Assembly (NCBI GenBank): GCA_963576565.1
Contig: OY755045.1
Location: forward strand, 5,267,477 to 5,331,476
Direction: 5' to 3'
Origin: Aspidapion aeneum
Taxonomy: Eukaryota; Arthropoda; Insecta; Coleoptera; Brentidae
Length of the DNA: 64,000 nucleotides
Shown: positions 22,498 to 34,560 of the stretch, piece after piece
Position numbering within the stretch: position 1 is the stretch's first letter
Layout of the letters: each line of letters opens with the position of its first letter
Program-made: the position numbers and the translations under genes
Notes under the pieces: model-generated
Seen by the model: only the letters and a program-made list of their open reading frames with translations
What the model was told of the DNA's origin: nothing
Database searches by the model: none

Positions 22498-23735
22498 CAT
22501 TGGCGTAGCTAGCCTTGCTTTTCAGGGGGGGTCGTGGCCCCGGTCTATCTTGAACAAAAAGCAAACATAGGTTTTAAAGAGTCGTGCAAAGTGTGCAATA
22601 AATAAATAAAAAATACGCGCATTAAATGTTCTAATATTTTAATACCTATAACAAATTTAATAATACATTTACCAACTTATTTATATGTATACACAGGAAG
22701 TATGTAATTCAGCAATTCTACAAAGAAAGTTTTGTACGTCGCTGACTGAAAGCGTCTACCACACTGTCTAAGTCGACCTCAACATCTTTTTCTATGAATA
22801 ACAATGACAAACCTGAGTGTCTCTCTTGAATCATAGTTGTTCCACAGAATATATAGGTTATTACCAATTACTTTATGGTTGTTCTAAGCCAATTAAAAAC
22901 TCTCCTCATGGCAGAGAAAGACCTCTCGCAAGTTGCACTTGAAATTGGAAGAATACTCGCAACTTTAAAAAGTTGGTAGAGGTTTGGATAGGTGTTTTCT
23001 GCTATATGTTGTTTGATAGAATCATGACCAACAGTTTGATTTAACCGAAAAATACAATTCTTTAAAACGGTCATTTCTGCTCTTAGAGTAGAAGTATTAA
23101 TATTAAAAATTTCCCGGTATTGCTCGGCGAATTTATTCCATTTAACGACGTGGGAAAACTTAATATGAAAATGGTTATGAAATTGTCACCAAAATCGGAA
23201 AATTTTCATAAGACACTAAACGCTAACCTCAAAAAAACTAAAAAGATTATTATATTTATTTTAGAAAAACAGTTTAAAAAGGTCTTTTATAACCTTAAGA
23301 CATCTACAACCCGATTTCGGAAACAGAGGGGCAAAGGTCGCTGTCTTTATTAAATGCGAAATTTAACTTACACTTCTATAATATTTTACAAGATGTCGCC
23401 AATATGTATGAAATATTCAATATGCATAATTATGTTTAAATTTAAAAAATATTTTCGGGAAATTGCATAAGTGCAGAAAAGTTACCGATAATTTAAAAAG
23501 AAAAAGCCTAATTCCGCAAGACAGGGGCTTTTTCCTGAAATGTAAACATTATCGGAATGATTTTAAATTTTAATGCACCTATTTTATTTGAATATTTCCC
23601 GAATAATAATATGTATTTTCAGCGTCATGTTCTTTTACTACTAGTCGGTAGGGGAGGCCTAAAATATCTTAGGGGGGGCCTGAGGGACTTCAGGGGGGGG
23701 CCAGGCCCCCCTGTCCCCCCCTAGCTACGCCAATG
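22498..23735 (-). mobile_element. hAT element, copy 2, inverted relative to copy 1
   Basis: Same CATTGGCGTAGCTAG termini as 9240-10411 and an exact 8-bp target duplication, CAGAGGTA, at 22490-22497 and 23736-23743. Internally colinear with copy 1 in reverse orientation, with small indels. Its ends hold long G and C runs. Confidence 0.9.
22728..23074 (-). pseudogene. hAT transposase C-terminal dimerisation domain, copy 2
   Basis: The minus strand reads NCIFRLNQTVGHDSIKQHI, NTYPNLYQLFKVASILPISS, CERSFSAMRRVFNW, then a short insertion near 22840-22870 breaks the frame before the last part. It keeps the TYPNLYQLF stretch that copy 1 has lost, so the two copies complement each other as evidence for the family. 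The rest of the transposase is absent. Confidence 0.8.
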
Positions 23736-23743
23736 CAGAGGTA

Positions 23744-24235
23744 ATTACTAGTTATTCGCTTGAAAACGGCTCAAATGTTCCGAAAATGAGGGCATAATTT
23801 GGTTTTAACTATAGCCATAATACAAATGGACTGGCCCCGTCACATAGGGCCAATGCTGGCGGAGTGATTCCAGAGAGAGATGGGGCTAGTCCGGGCAAAA
23901 CATGGACACAAACGCATTATATTGTATGGAAAGGACCTCTTTTTAAAATTAATTCGATGCTTTGAGTGAGATAAAAACGGCTTTATTGAAAATAAAGAAA
24001 TTTTTGCAATTGATCTAGAATCTAGAAAGGTAAAGGTTAATACGAATTTTCATTTAAAAACATATTTAAACTAGTATTTTTTTTAACTTAACAAAATATA
24101 ACTAGGACACCCAGGGGGGAAGGAGCCCCCCCCCCCCAAGAAGCCTCGCCCCCCCCAAGAAATATTTCTGGGTGCGCCACTGCATTAAGTTTACAGGTTT
24201 GAAATGCCTGCCTTGAGACCCTGATTATAGACAGG
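23744..24235. other. Transposon debris with poly-C tracts
   Basis: 'acacccaggggggaaggagc', C runs near 24130 and 24150, and 'gggtgcgccactgca' near 24172 look like a GTGGCGCACCCAG-type DNA transposon end. No coding frame. Confidence 0.35.
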
Positions 24236-24375
24236 GTGTTTCAAGTTAAGTGTCAAGACCATTGCTAACTTTGTTAGTATTAAAGATAGAATAAACTTAA
24301 ATTGGCTAACTAGTAGAATTTTTGACGCTCTTTAAAGATTGTCAAATCAAAAAACAATCGAGCGTGCAAGTTTTC
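24236..24375. repeat. Repeat beginning 'cagggtgtttcaagttaagt', copy 1
   Basis: Similar to 31725-31850 ('agtgttccaagttaagtgtc', 'ccattgctaactttt', 'ggcaaactagtagaattttt'). A dispersed family of unknown type. Confidence 0.5.
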
Positions 24376-24616
24376 CTTAAATTCAAAATAAAAATACTTT
24401 TTGATTTCAAAATAACGAAGATATTTGAAATTTAAAAGACCCTAGCTATGGGCAGCTAACCCCAACAAAAAAAAACCAAAAGAATAAGGAATGTCGTAGC
24501 GGCGAATTGTCTCATCAGTCACAAAACAATGAAACAATTGGGCCTGCACAATTCTGAAACAATTCTGAAAATAGAAATGGTTTTCAACACCCTTAGACTA
24601 AATAGCCTTTAAGACT

Positions 24617-25230
24617 CTAGAATAAACCGGTGTTCGAATCTTATATGTCAAATTTTTACGTCACTGGTGGTCCAGTGGTCTGGTGGATTTTTGTAAACAA
24701 AAGTTAGATATATGAACAACTAATATTTTTTGAATTTTTTCAAAACTAAGACAATTTTCCTATTGTTTTTTAGTATATTCTTATAAAATAATATTTTTGA
24801 GACATACCAGTCGTATTTTTTTTACCCCGCTTCATTTTTCTTTACACAAAAATTAAAATTCGAAGAAAATAATGTGTTCGTTTCAGCTTCAAAAGTTATC
24901 CGCTAACCTACATCTTTGTTTACTTTCCAAGTCCTCGGTTTACCTTTGATACTAAACGATCACATTCAGTTTGACTTGTATTTTAAGTTTTGTGTAATAA
25001 AAAATAAATCGGGCTAAAAAAAATAACGACAATACGTCTAGAAAATTATATTTTATAAGGATGTACTAAAAAACAGTAGGAAAATTGCCTTAGTTTTAAA
25101 AAAATTTAAAAAATATTAGTTGTTCGTATCATATCTAACTTTTGTTTACAAAAATCAGCTGGACCACCAGTGACGTAAGAAATTCGACATATATTATTAT
25201 ATATAAGATCCGAACACCGGTCTATTTTAG
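24617..25230. mobile_element. Foldback element, long near-perfect palindrome
   Basis: Ends CTAGAATAAACCGG and CTAAAATAGACCGG (inverted). The two arms stay similar inward for roughly 270 bases each: 'acgtcactggtggtcca', 'tttgtaaacaaaagttagat', 'acaactaatatttttt' and 'aattttcctattgttttttag' all recur inverted. Only a short unpaired centre remains near 24920. Such an arm-to-loop ratio is typical of foldback elements. A short relative with a TA core lies at 2372-2644. Confidence 0.85.
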
Positions 25231-25695
25231 GCACCGTGACTCATAAATCCTAATAGAGAATTATTAGAATAAAACCAGGCTATAATAGTGCCAGGCAGTA
25301 TTCTGACAGTTTCAGATTGAAAACTGACAGTTAATCCTTGAAAATTGATCTACCAAAGTCGAATTTAAAAAAAACTCGTTTATTTTCCATAATTAAAGGA
25401 AGGCAGTATTTATTCCGGTTCATATAGTAAACAAAGGCCGTATATTGAAATATTACAGCTGATCTTACAATGTAAAGGTGTCACAATAGCCTGACTTTAT
25501 TCCAATAATTTTCTAATAGCATATGTTGTAGGTACTAGATACTTCAAGGAGATATAGAAAAACTTTCTGCACATTCTGAATTTTGTGAAGGAGTTTATCA
25601 TATACAGTGAAACCTCCTATAAGCGGACACTCACGGTTTCGTCGATTTTGTCCGCTTATTGGAGGTGTCCGGTTATGAGAGAGAACTGCGAAATT

Positions 25696-25809
25696 TTATT
25701 TTTCTCCGATATTAAATTTTTCAGCGATCTTTCGTGTTGATAGATGTTCCTTCTCCGAAACGTTAACAATTTTTTCACGTAAACTAAGAAGTTTTTTACT
25801 AGGTGCCAT
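25696..25809 (-). pseudogene. Tigger transposase N-terminal HTH fragment
   Basis: From an internal Met the frame reads MAPSKKLLSLREKIVNVSEK, followed by STRKIAEKFNIGEK. This is the psq/CENP-B type N-terminal helix-turn-helix of Tigger transposases. It stops about 90 bases from the left TIR, so the second DNA-binding half, the DDE core and the C-terminus are deleted. The true start is probably this Met, since the upstream residues are hydrophobic and unlike the family. Confidence 0.75.
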
Positions 25810-25872
25810 TTGAAAGAGATCTATTACTACCCAACTGAACAATAAAAATAAAACATAGAAGTATTTAGTATC

Positions 25873-27074
25873 CCCAACAAACAATTAAAGTTGTAACGAC
25901 GAAACCCCAACTAGAAAGAATTTCTTAAAAGTAACCGCAACGTACTCCCGCTACGTCTCAGTATACCATACAGCGACGTTATAATTCCCTAAGTGGGGAA
26001 CCAATTTCTGGTTATAACTACTTGGCCAAGTGTTTAAAGCCACTGTAGTAACAACTACACTACTACGTCGTAGCCAGGTATCTACTACGTCGTAGAGGCT
26101 GTTTTTTTTTTCTGTAATGGCATAAAAGTTGCGATGTAGTTGCAAATAATATAATCGTTTCTTTTTGGTAGAATTGTTACACAATATGGTGGACACAACA
26201 GTAAACAGACTCGCTTAGTTTTTTTGTTTGGTTATGGTTATAATATGAACTATGTTATCCAAAAGTGTGAGAATTTACGAGCAGAGGATCAAAATTCGAG
26301 TGCGACGCAAAGTTTTTTGTATAACATGCATTATATATATTGCAAAAAACCGGTGCGCCCGTAAAATTGAGCCGTTTTCTGGTAGCTGATGGAATTTTTG
26401 TGTTGTGATTTTGGAGGTTATGTTTTCATAATCGACAGTTAACTCCAACAAATGGTGCTTAAGAAGAGCATTTTTGGTAAGCTTCAACTAATTTGTTTAT
26501 AAAATAGTATGGCTCTTTAATATGAGCTCATAAAACGACAACAAAAATATTAAATTTTCTTTCTTACATAAAAACATGGCGTCCCAAACTATATTCCCTG
26601 ATAGTCGAAAAGGTTACTTGAAAGTAGTTGCGGCTTTAAAGTTGATCCAAAAAGTTATTTTGTCTAAATTGTTACATCAGATGTTACTATGATGACACAA
26701 ACTTTTGTGGTAAAAATTAAAGTTATAATGTAGTTGTCGGATACACTTGTTTGGGACTCCAATGAAGCTTAACTTTCTAGTGGTAATTAAGTAGGATATA
26801 AAAGTCAGGGCGACTACGAAATAACGACTAAAAAGAAAGTAAAACTTTAGCAATGTCCTATTGTGGTAGAGAAGACTATCAGAATCGACTATCAAGAAAC
26901 AATCCTATGAAGTAGTTTAGAGGGTCGTTTTTACGAAACATCTACTATTTCCTGATACTAAATAGTAGTTAGAACTAAAAAGTAACAAATTTTGGTTGGG
27001 ATCACCACATTTCTACTATAAGAAAGTAGCAAAGCCTTTAGAACATGTAGCCGCTACTATAAATGTTAGTTGGG
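25873..27074. mobile_element. 1.2-kb CCCAAC-ended inverted-repeat element, copy 1
   Basis: Ends CCCAACAAACAATTAAAGTT and, inverted, CCCAACTAACATTTATAGTA. An almost identical inverted copy lies at 60856-62056, which fixes the boundaries. Flanks are ...tatc and tcgg..., so any target duplication is at most about 2 bp. Inside are a direct repeat of CTACTACGTCGTAG (26060, 26082) and a poly-T tract. The short frames conserved in both copies have no recognised motif. Superfamily not determined. Confidence 0.75.
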
Positions 27075-27479
27075 TCGGCATTAAAATGGAAAGAGGTAAA
27101 GCCCATTACACACAAACTCGCATTGGTTTTGCATAAGAAAAGTCCATAAGGTTCTATGCAGCATGCTATGCGCTATGCATTTTTGTGTCTGATGGGTTAT
27201 TTATGCGCATGATGTCGTGCAGCACTCCGTCCCATTGTCAGAGGTTCGCGTCCGGTTAAGGGAGGTTTCAGAATTTTTTTACCAAAAAAAATTGTCCGCG
27301 CCCGGTTATTAGAGTGTCCGGTTATACTAGTGAATTTTACATGTAAATAAATAGGGAAAAGCTTGGTTCCAACAAATTTGTCCGCCTAAAAAGAGTATCC
27401 GCTTAATAGAGGTGTCCGCAAGGAGAGGTTTCACTGTAATATCATCATATAACCTGCTTCCAGATAATTTAACATCATT

Positions 27480-28577
27480 AGAAACAAAAAGTTTAAAAAT
27501 GAAATTAAAAAATTAAAAAAGCGACATCCTAAGTTAAGATTCGGAAAAAAGTCATTTAGCGAATTTTTGGGTAGGGAATCCCATAAGACCAAAATAGCCA
27601 AATTTTGAAAATTCATATTTCAAAAACTATACAGTTTATCAAAAAAAGCACCGAGTTGCAGTATGATGGGGCCATAGAGATACGAAAAAACCACACCTTG
27701 AGTTAAGATTCGAAAAAACGTCATTTAGCGAATTTTAGGGTAGGGAATCCCATAAGACCAAATTAGCCAAACTTTGAAAATTCATATTTTAAAAACTATA
27801 TAGTTTATCAAGAAAAGCACCGAGTTGCAGTATGATGGGGCCATAGAGATACGAAAAAACCACACCCTGAATTAAGATTCAAAAAAACGTCATTTAGCGA
27901 ATTTTAGGGTAGGGAATCCCATAAGACCAAAATGGCCAAACTTTGAAAATTCATATTTCAAAAACTATACAGTTTATTAAGAAATGCACCGAGGTGCAGT
28001 ATGATGGGACCATAGAGATACGAAAAAACCACACCCTGAGTTAAGATTCGAAAAAACGCCATTTAGCGAATTTTAGCGTGGGGAATCCCGTAAGACCAAA
28101 ATGGCCAAACTTTGAAAATTCATATTTCAAAAACTATACAGTTTATTAGGAAAAGCACCGAGTTGCAGTATGATGGGGCCATAGAGATATACGAAAAAAC
28201 CACACCCTGAGTTAAGATTCGAAAAAACGCCATTTAGCGAATTTTAGGGTAGGGAATCCCATAAGACCAAAATGGCAAAACTTTGAAAATTCATATTTCA
28301 AAAACTATACGGTTTATCAATAAAAGCACCGAGTTTCAGTATGATGGGGCCATAGAGATACGAAAAAACCACACCCTGAGTTAAGATTCGAAAAAACGTC
28401 ATTTAGCGAATTTTAGGGTAGGGAATCCCATAAGACCAAAATAGCCAAACTTTGAAAATTTATATTTCAAAAACTATACAGTTTATTAAGAACAGCACTG
28501 AGTTGCAGTATGATGAAGCCATAGAGATATGAAAAAACCACACCCTGACTTAAGATTCGAAAAAACGTCATTTAGGG
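27480..28577. repeat. 169-bp satellite array in unit A, main block
   Basis: The marker 'cgagttgcagtatgatgg' recurs at 27652, 27821, 27990, 28159, 28330 and 28499, a spacing of 169 to 171 bases. Units differ by scattered substitutions. A typical unit includes 'accacaccctgagttaagat', 'gggtagggaatcccataag' and 'aaaattcatatttc'. Confidence 0.95.
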
Positions 28578-28676
28578 AAAATGCATATCCTACTCTGACC
28601 ATTTGTAATATTCTCTTTTCCGTTTTATTTCTCTTTCTGCCATCTGAAAACAAAATATTTTGCTCAGATTTTTGCA

Positions 28677-29068
28677 GTTGCCTTCATCGTACCGGTACGA
28701 TGTAGGAAACTGACTTATTATTGTTTCTAACCTATAAATTCGACACAAAGCTTTTAAGAAAAATTACAAAAACTACAATTTAAAAAGGCCAAAACAATGT
28801 TCTATTTGACAAAATATAATAATTTTTAATAGTGGCAATGGTACAATAATAGGATACTCACGTTTGATGTAAAAAAATTACATCGACAAAGGTTAAAATC
28901 ATTCTTTCAAGTTTTCACCACCTACACCTGCTTGCACAGTACAATTGCTACTGCGTTGAAAGTTGTTCGCGGGGTAGTTTTACCTATAGTTTTCGAGGTG
29001 GCGCTACTGGTCACAGTTTAGCAGGAAATGCAGAGGTACGATGTAGGAGCCGGTACGATGATGGCAAC
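28677..29068. mobile_element. MITE with GTTGCC..TCATCGTACCGG ends inserted in the satellite, copy A
   Basis: The left end 'gttgccttcatcgtaccgg' and the reverse complement of the right end 'gttgccatcatcgtaccgg' are nearly the same. The motif 'tacgatgtagg' occurs at both ends. About 100 further bases on its left are also foreign to the satellite. Copy B is at 37983-38399. Confidence 0.75.
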
Positions 29069-29072
29069 TCTC

Positions 29073-29335
29073 CCCTAAGACCAAAATAGCCAAACTTTGA
29101 AAATTCATATTTCAAAAACAATACAGTTTATCATGAAAAGCACCGAATTGCAGTATGATGGGGCCATAGAGATACGAATAAACCACACCCTGAGTTAAGA
29201 TTCGAAAAAACATCATTTAGCGAATTTTAGGGTAGGGAATCCCATAAGACCAAAATGGCCAAACTTTGAAAATTCATATTTCAAAAACTATACAGTTTAT
29301 CAAGAAAAGCACCGACTTGCAGTATGGTGGGGCAA
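29073..29335. repeat. 169-bp satellite, resumed after MITE (unit A)
   Basis: Markers at 29143 and 29313 keep the same period. The array then ends in 'ggggcaaatcg' and unique sequence shared with unit B. Confidence 0.9.
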
Positions 29336-30489
29336 ATCGTCAGAAGTAGTTTTTTAAATTATTTGAAAAACCACAAAACTTAAATATCAAAAAAGACATA
29401 AAGGTTGGCATATTAACTTTGCCACATTAACCCTACAAAGAAACTGTGTGGATTATGATTTACTCGCAGTAGAGCAAAAATTTAATTGTCGGTTTAATAA
29501 TCTTTATATATCAAGAACCTAAAAATATGTTGTTATTTTAAAATTACAAAAATTCAAGATTGAACACCCAGTATATATTTAGTATATGCTGTTAGAAGTA
29601 TAATGCCTAGACACGCCAACCATAGAGCAGAAATTGGGAAAAAGATGTACGCCATACGATGTTATTAAGTAGTTTAGAATGTTTGCAACCAGATGGCGAG
29701 CAATAACCGTTTCCCTGGAAGTCTATATTATTACCCGTCTTTTTATTTATTAATGTTCTGTGGTTTTCATCGTTCGCCTCGCCTGCAGTGATAAATTTAA
29801 GTGTCCAGACTTTAATTTAAAAATGTGAAGAGTGAAAATAATGAAAGGATCGTTTGTTTCTCAAAAAAAGATTAATAACGCTGTCTGGTCTCTTTCAATG
29901 ATTTTTTTACAAGAAAAGTTGAGCAACAATTAATTATTTTATTTAACTCTACCAGTCTGTTTTCAATAACTTTTTGTTTAAAATCAAATGCAAAGTGTTT
30001 GGTTTGTTTATTATTTAAAGAATTTCCAGTCGTAGTTTTCTGTGCTTACGCTGATTTTGATAACAGAAAACCCTTTAAGCAAACGTCAATGTCATTCAGG
30101 TAAATGTCAAATGTGTGTCATAAATACTGTTCGCTTGTTTAATCAAGGCCAACAAAAAAATACAGGCCACCAGCCTGAAAAAATCAGCTGTTCTCGGGGG
30201 CTGACTTTTATATTAGGTCTTATGGGACGTTTTTTTATGATATTTTCAAAACGGCACTACAGATTTCCGCGAAATTTCAGTAAAATATTCTCAGACACCA
30301 TTCCGATATTCCACCAAACTTTTGTAAGGATGCAAGATGATTAAAAGGTGAAAATCTTCAAGATTTAGCATTCCTTATTTTGAATTCAAATTACCCGCCA
30401 TGTACCGCACACCAACTGTTATATTTGACATGTATTTGACTTTGTCGTCTGTGATTGTCACATTCGCTTCTGCTTTAAACTTAATTTTT

Positions 30490-30781
30490 GTGTGAGCTAA
30501 TGAAGCGGCTTTGAAAAATTAAGGATTTCTATAGATTAAAAAAAAATGGTTCTAAAAGAATACAGTAAGAACAATCTCAAAACCGGCTTTATTTTTAAAA
30601 AAATCAAATTATTATGAACCGTCATTCCAACTTCAATATTTTAAAGACAATCAGCTGTGTCGTAACGTGACCATCAAAAAAAAAATCAGCCCGTCCGTTT
30701 TGATAGCCCTGATTTAATTTTAGTCTGAGCTAATGAAGCGGCTCTAAGAATTTAAAGATTACTATACATTTTAAAAAAAAT
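30490..30781. repeat. ~268-bp repeat units, unit A (truncated)
   Basis: Starts at 'gtgtgagctaatgaagcggc' (30490) and again at 'gtctgagctaatgaagcggc' (30723). The first unit lacks the ~34-base 'cccggatgtgacgtcaac...' block found in unit B. The second unit is cut off at 30781 by the 6.47-kb segment. Confidence 0.8.
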
Positions 30782-31724
30782 CCCAAGTAACACAAACTGG
30801 ACAATATAGTTTAAAAGCAAAAACTTTGCTGTGAAAGTGTTGTCAGAGCTTAGTTTTTGCTGTAAAACAGCTAGTTGTGGTTTAGAAATTATTTTAGCTA
30901 TAGAACCTCTCTGATAGCAGGTGTTTATGGGTGAAATGGCTTTTGATGTAATATTATACAGGACTTGCTCTTTTAAAGTTAGATAATTGCTAATAAGCAT
31001 GCTAAAATTTAGCTAGCTAAATAACATAAATTTTAAGCTCTTATTCCTATTATTTAGTTAGAAAAAGCAACAATTTAGCAATTTTGTATTTTAAGCTGTT
31101 TATTACAAAACTTTTGAACAGCCCCCAAAAATGCTTGGCCAAAAGAGCAGTGCGATTATGACTCTTGAAAAAAGGAGATTTATTGTCATGCCTGATCCAA
31201 GGTTCGTAAAGAAACCGGTTGTGTGGTAACTCCCAGCCAATGACGCGGCATTTTGCCTGTTCCACGGTCAATAAAGAAAGACCTATACGTTACATTATGA
31301 GAGAAAGAGAGATAGGTCTATTTAAAAGCCGAAAAAATACCAAAATTTATTACAAAATTAAATCATTTAAAATTTTATGATAAAAATTCCAATAGTTTTA
31401 TAAATATCAGATTCAGGACACGATTATAAATACTTTTCCTACTCTCTTGTTCAATTTAATGAAATTTTTTACGCCGAACTCTAAAGCAAACTAGCCACAT
31501 ATTATTGGTTTTTTTTGGTGGGTAGGAAATAACTAAAACTAGATTTTTTTGTGTAAAATTTATACAAAAAAATTTAAAAAAAAGGAAGTTAAAATGACTA
31601 AAAGTCAATAAGGCAGTAAGGGATTTTTTTTGATCACCCCTACAAAACGCATTTTCAAGAAATATCATAAAAAATACATCGACTGTAACGCAAGGCTAAT
31701 ATGCCTTCCCTCCTGCTTGAGCGT

Positions 31725-31850
31725 TATACAGAGTGTTCCAAGTTAAGTGTCCACCATTGCTAACTTTTTTATTATAAAGATAGAAAAAAGTTTAAATTGG
31801 CAAACTAGTAGAATTTTTAATGCTGTTTAAGATACTTACATTTTTAAAAA
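31725..31850. repeat. Repeat beginning 'cagagtgttccaagttaagt', copy 2
   Basis: Colinear with 24236-24375. Confidence 0.5.
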
Positions 31851-34394
31851 ATAGAGCATCGGTTTTTGGTTTTTTTCAAAAAACATTTAAAAAAATTTAT
31901 ATATCCTGTATTTTATATTTTTTTCTGATAGGCCTTTTAATTCTAAACAATTTTATTAAAAAAAAAATTGCTCAAAGTTTAAAATAATAACGAAGAAATT
32001 TTAAATTCAAAATTACGTAAGTATTTTAATTTTAGTTGGTAGCATGCAGTCTAAGCGTAATTTTTAATTTGGAATATTTTCGGTATTTTTAACTTTGAGA
32101 AAATAAATCAAATATTTAAAATAATAACAGCAATATTATTTTCCTCAATTTTTACGAAATTTTTAAATTATTTTTTTTAAGTTTAATTTTTTTCATGAAG
32201 AGGTAGGTATGCTGTGTGTTCACGCAGCGGGTAGGAAGAGTGGACTGTATGGAAGGAATTACCTGCGTAACATTGATCGGAAAGGAAGGGTGAAAGTTAT
32301 GCCATAGGTTCGTTTAAGGAAATCTACAACTGCTTATTGCTAGGGCACTTACCGAGTCGATTTTCTTGTTATTCTTCTGCAGGGCCCTGCTTACAGCATC
32401 ATCATTACCAAGTTGATTGAAGGTAGCACTAAATAGTCATTAGCTTTAGTTTAAAACCCGGAAAATGTTGTCACTTCGTTGAAAAGTAAGGAAGAACGGA
32501 AAATATGTCCTTTTTAGAGAGCGGACATGTTGGAATCTCTCTTGATCCTGCGCATTGCGTTCAATGTGCCCAAATATATTTAGACAGTTGCGGGTAAGAA
32601 GGAAATACGCGGGAGGGAACAAAATAGGTATAAAATTTAAAATTAATGGAAAACGCTTGTGCGTGAACACTGTGTAATAGGTACATCATTTAAGAACTAT
32701 TTTTAGCATCAGGCGCCTTAAAAACAGCCAACAACATTGAGTATTTTTTAAACTATTAGTAATTTTCTATGTGTATATAAAGTTCATTTCATAATCTTTG
32801 TCCTGGCCTATACTGATTGTGATGATAACTATCAAAAAGTTATCTTAAAAATTATGTGTTGGTTGCAGATATCAGATGCAGTATAGAGAGAAAACCCATA
32901 CCCCAAGGTCTATGTCCCAGCTCCCCTTGTAACCTTGTATGACCCACATTGTATGGGTAGAAAACAACCGACACAGGAAAATTTGTGTTTGTTAAAATTT
33001 TTAATTATATTTAAAAACTCACCAACTCTTTTAGTTAGTTTTTAATATATTTATAGTAAGAACGTAATAGGTATTTAAACACTTACACGACGAAAAGACC
33101 CTAAATGTACAAAATTTCCTCGCAAAAGACGAAATTTCGATATAAACAGCGCTTGACTGCTGATTTCTAGCAAAACTGTGACGTAGCCCTGACGTCACGG
33201 CCCGGCCGCCTAAACACCGAGTTACGCAACCGGTTTCTTTACGGACCGTGTCTTCTGTTTGTTGTTTTCTTTTCTAACCTAATCTCTGGTTGTGTGTTGT
33301 GTTTTTTATTTAAACAAGCATACTTATTTACCTAATCTGTGATGTTTGTTTAAACAAATGTCCACTCACAGCCATAAAAGATAGTTATTTGCCCATCTTT
33401 TAGAGTATCCCTTTATCTTTGACAGGGAACTAAAGTTGGGTAAACAATGACTGGTTCCTTGAAACCCTGGTGCGATGCCTTGTCAGGGGGCACACAATGA
33501 AGCCATTACAAGGGGTTCCTGCCTGGTACTTATCAGTCCTGAGTGAACCTTAAAAGTGCTGTCAAAATTTTTTCATCAGTCTGTCTGTTTAATGTTGTAA
33601 CTCAAGGGCTGGTGTATATAACAACATAATGCACCATGGACAAACATAATGCTTGATTTTGGTACATTGGTCCTCCATTTTTCTGCCTGCTTAGCATTAA
33701 TAGATGATATATAATTAAGCACTAACTTTGTCATCATTGTGCACTATGTGAGCTGCCGACAGCAAGTGTACAAATTTTTTAGTAAGTACTGTAGAATTGG
33801 TTTAACTTAGCACATAATCAGGCCAGGCTCTCAAAAAGGTATGGACCCACTTGTGTAACCCATTGTATTGGGCCCTCCAAGGTGCTGCACCCTGGGCATT
33901 AAGAAGCCAGTTTATTAGTTGAATAACTAAATAAATAAATTTCTTGTTTTTATTTACCTAGTTACCTTAATAACAAAAATTTTCTCTACCTATTCCTACT
34001 AAGGCCTGCCTTACCAGTGGTGATCCCAGAGAGGATGGAGGCGATCACCTCTCCCCCTTTTTCTAGAGAACCTTAAATACAAAGGGCACATTCTAGTGTA
34101 TTACATAACTAAGTAAAAAACTATTTTGGTAATTGTGTAATAAATATGGTTTCTCAAGAATTTCCATTTATTTTAAAGAATGTATTTTGAAAAATCCTTA
34201 GAGGTACAAAAACCTTTTATTTTGGCATGTTAGAAAAAAAAACATTTTTTTGTAAAAGAAAACCATATACTGCCTAATTAATTTTTTAAGTCTATACAAT
34301 GTATGTTCAAAAAATCTAAATTGTCCTCCTTTTTGTTGTATCTCTGGAACCCTTCTGTTGGACCACTCACCAATGTAATACACATTTGATACAA
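31851..34394. other. Unassigned DNA inside the 6.47-kb segment
   Basis: Short frames only. 32803-32860 ('tcctggcctatactgattg', 'aactatcaaaaagttatctt') matches the arm of the foldback element at 41400-42290. A less AT-rich patch at 33175-33250 holds TGACGTCA and 'cggcccggccgcc'; it could be a promoter or another repeat, but nothing downstream supports a gene. Confidence 0.3.
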
Positions 34395-34560
34395 TGGTGT
34401 ATTGAATTGAATTGAATAAATCTTTATTAGCCAATCATGCTATTTCAAATTACAAACATTAATATAAAAACATAGATTTAAATGTTAATGTTAATACATT
34501 CACTGCTATTTCTATAACAATAATTCCAAACTTATTAATTTTACATTCATGGGGGTTGGG
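34395..34560 (-). repeat. Possible LINE 3' end on the minus strand
   Basis: Read on the minus strand the segment ends 'ggctaataaagatttattc' plus a short (AATTC)n-type tail, a common form of Jockey-like LINE 3' ends. No RT residues are recognisable upstream. Confidence 0.4.

Larger units (their letters stand above)
25605..27436 (-). mobile_element. Tigger/pogo-type DNA transposon, internally deleted, with nested elements
   Basis: The left end CAGTGAAACCTCCTATAAGC and right end ...GAGAGGTTTCACTG are inverted repeats with TA flanks at 25603-25604 and 27437-27438. Subterminal 'gtccgcttat'/'tgtccggttat' words repeat near both ends, the usual pattern of Tigger-type elements. It encodes the start of a transposase on the minus strand and carries an inserted 1.2-kb inverted-repeat element. 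A small MITE-like palindrome may lie at 27100-27195 ('gcccattacacaca' against 'tgtgtctgatgggt'). Confidence 0.85.
27396..30781. repeat. Tandem duplication, unit A
   Basis: From the Tigger right end rightward this segment matches 37253 onward in the same orientation: same satellite, same inserted MITE, same downstream unique sequence with few differences. It ends inside a ~268-bp repeat unit at the edge of the 6.47-kb segment. The frame at 30042-30344 has a counterpart in unit B but no recognised motif. Confidence 0.85.

Noticed and set aside
26275..26895. Frames conserved between the two 1.2-kb elements
   Set aside because: Conserved only because the copies are nearly identical. Hydrophobic, low-complexity residues and no motif.
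27480..28577. CRISPR-like array
   Set aside because: Whole 169-bp units repeat with no spacer variation and no cas genes; it is a satellite in a eukaryotic context.
33175..33260. Promoter with TGACGTCA and GC-rich patch
   Set aside because: No coding exon or transcript-like structure follows. 'gtgacgtcaac' is also part of the 268-bp repeats, so a repeat origin is plausible.
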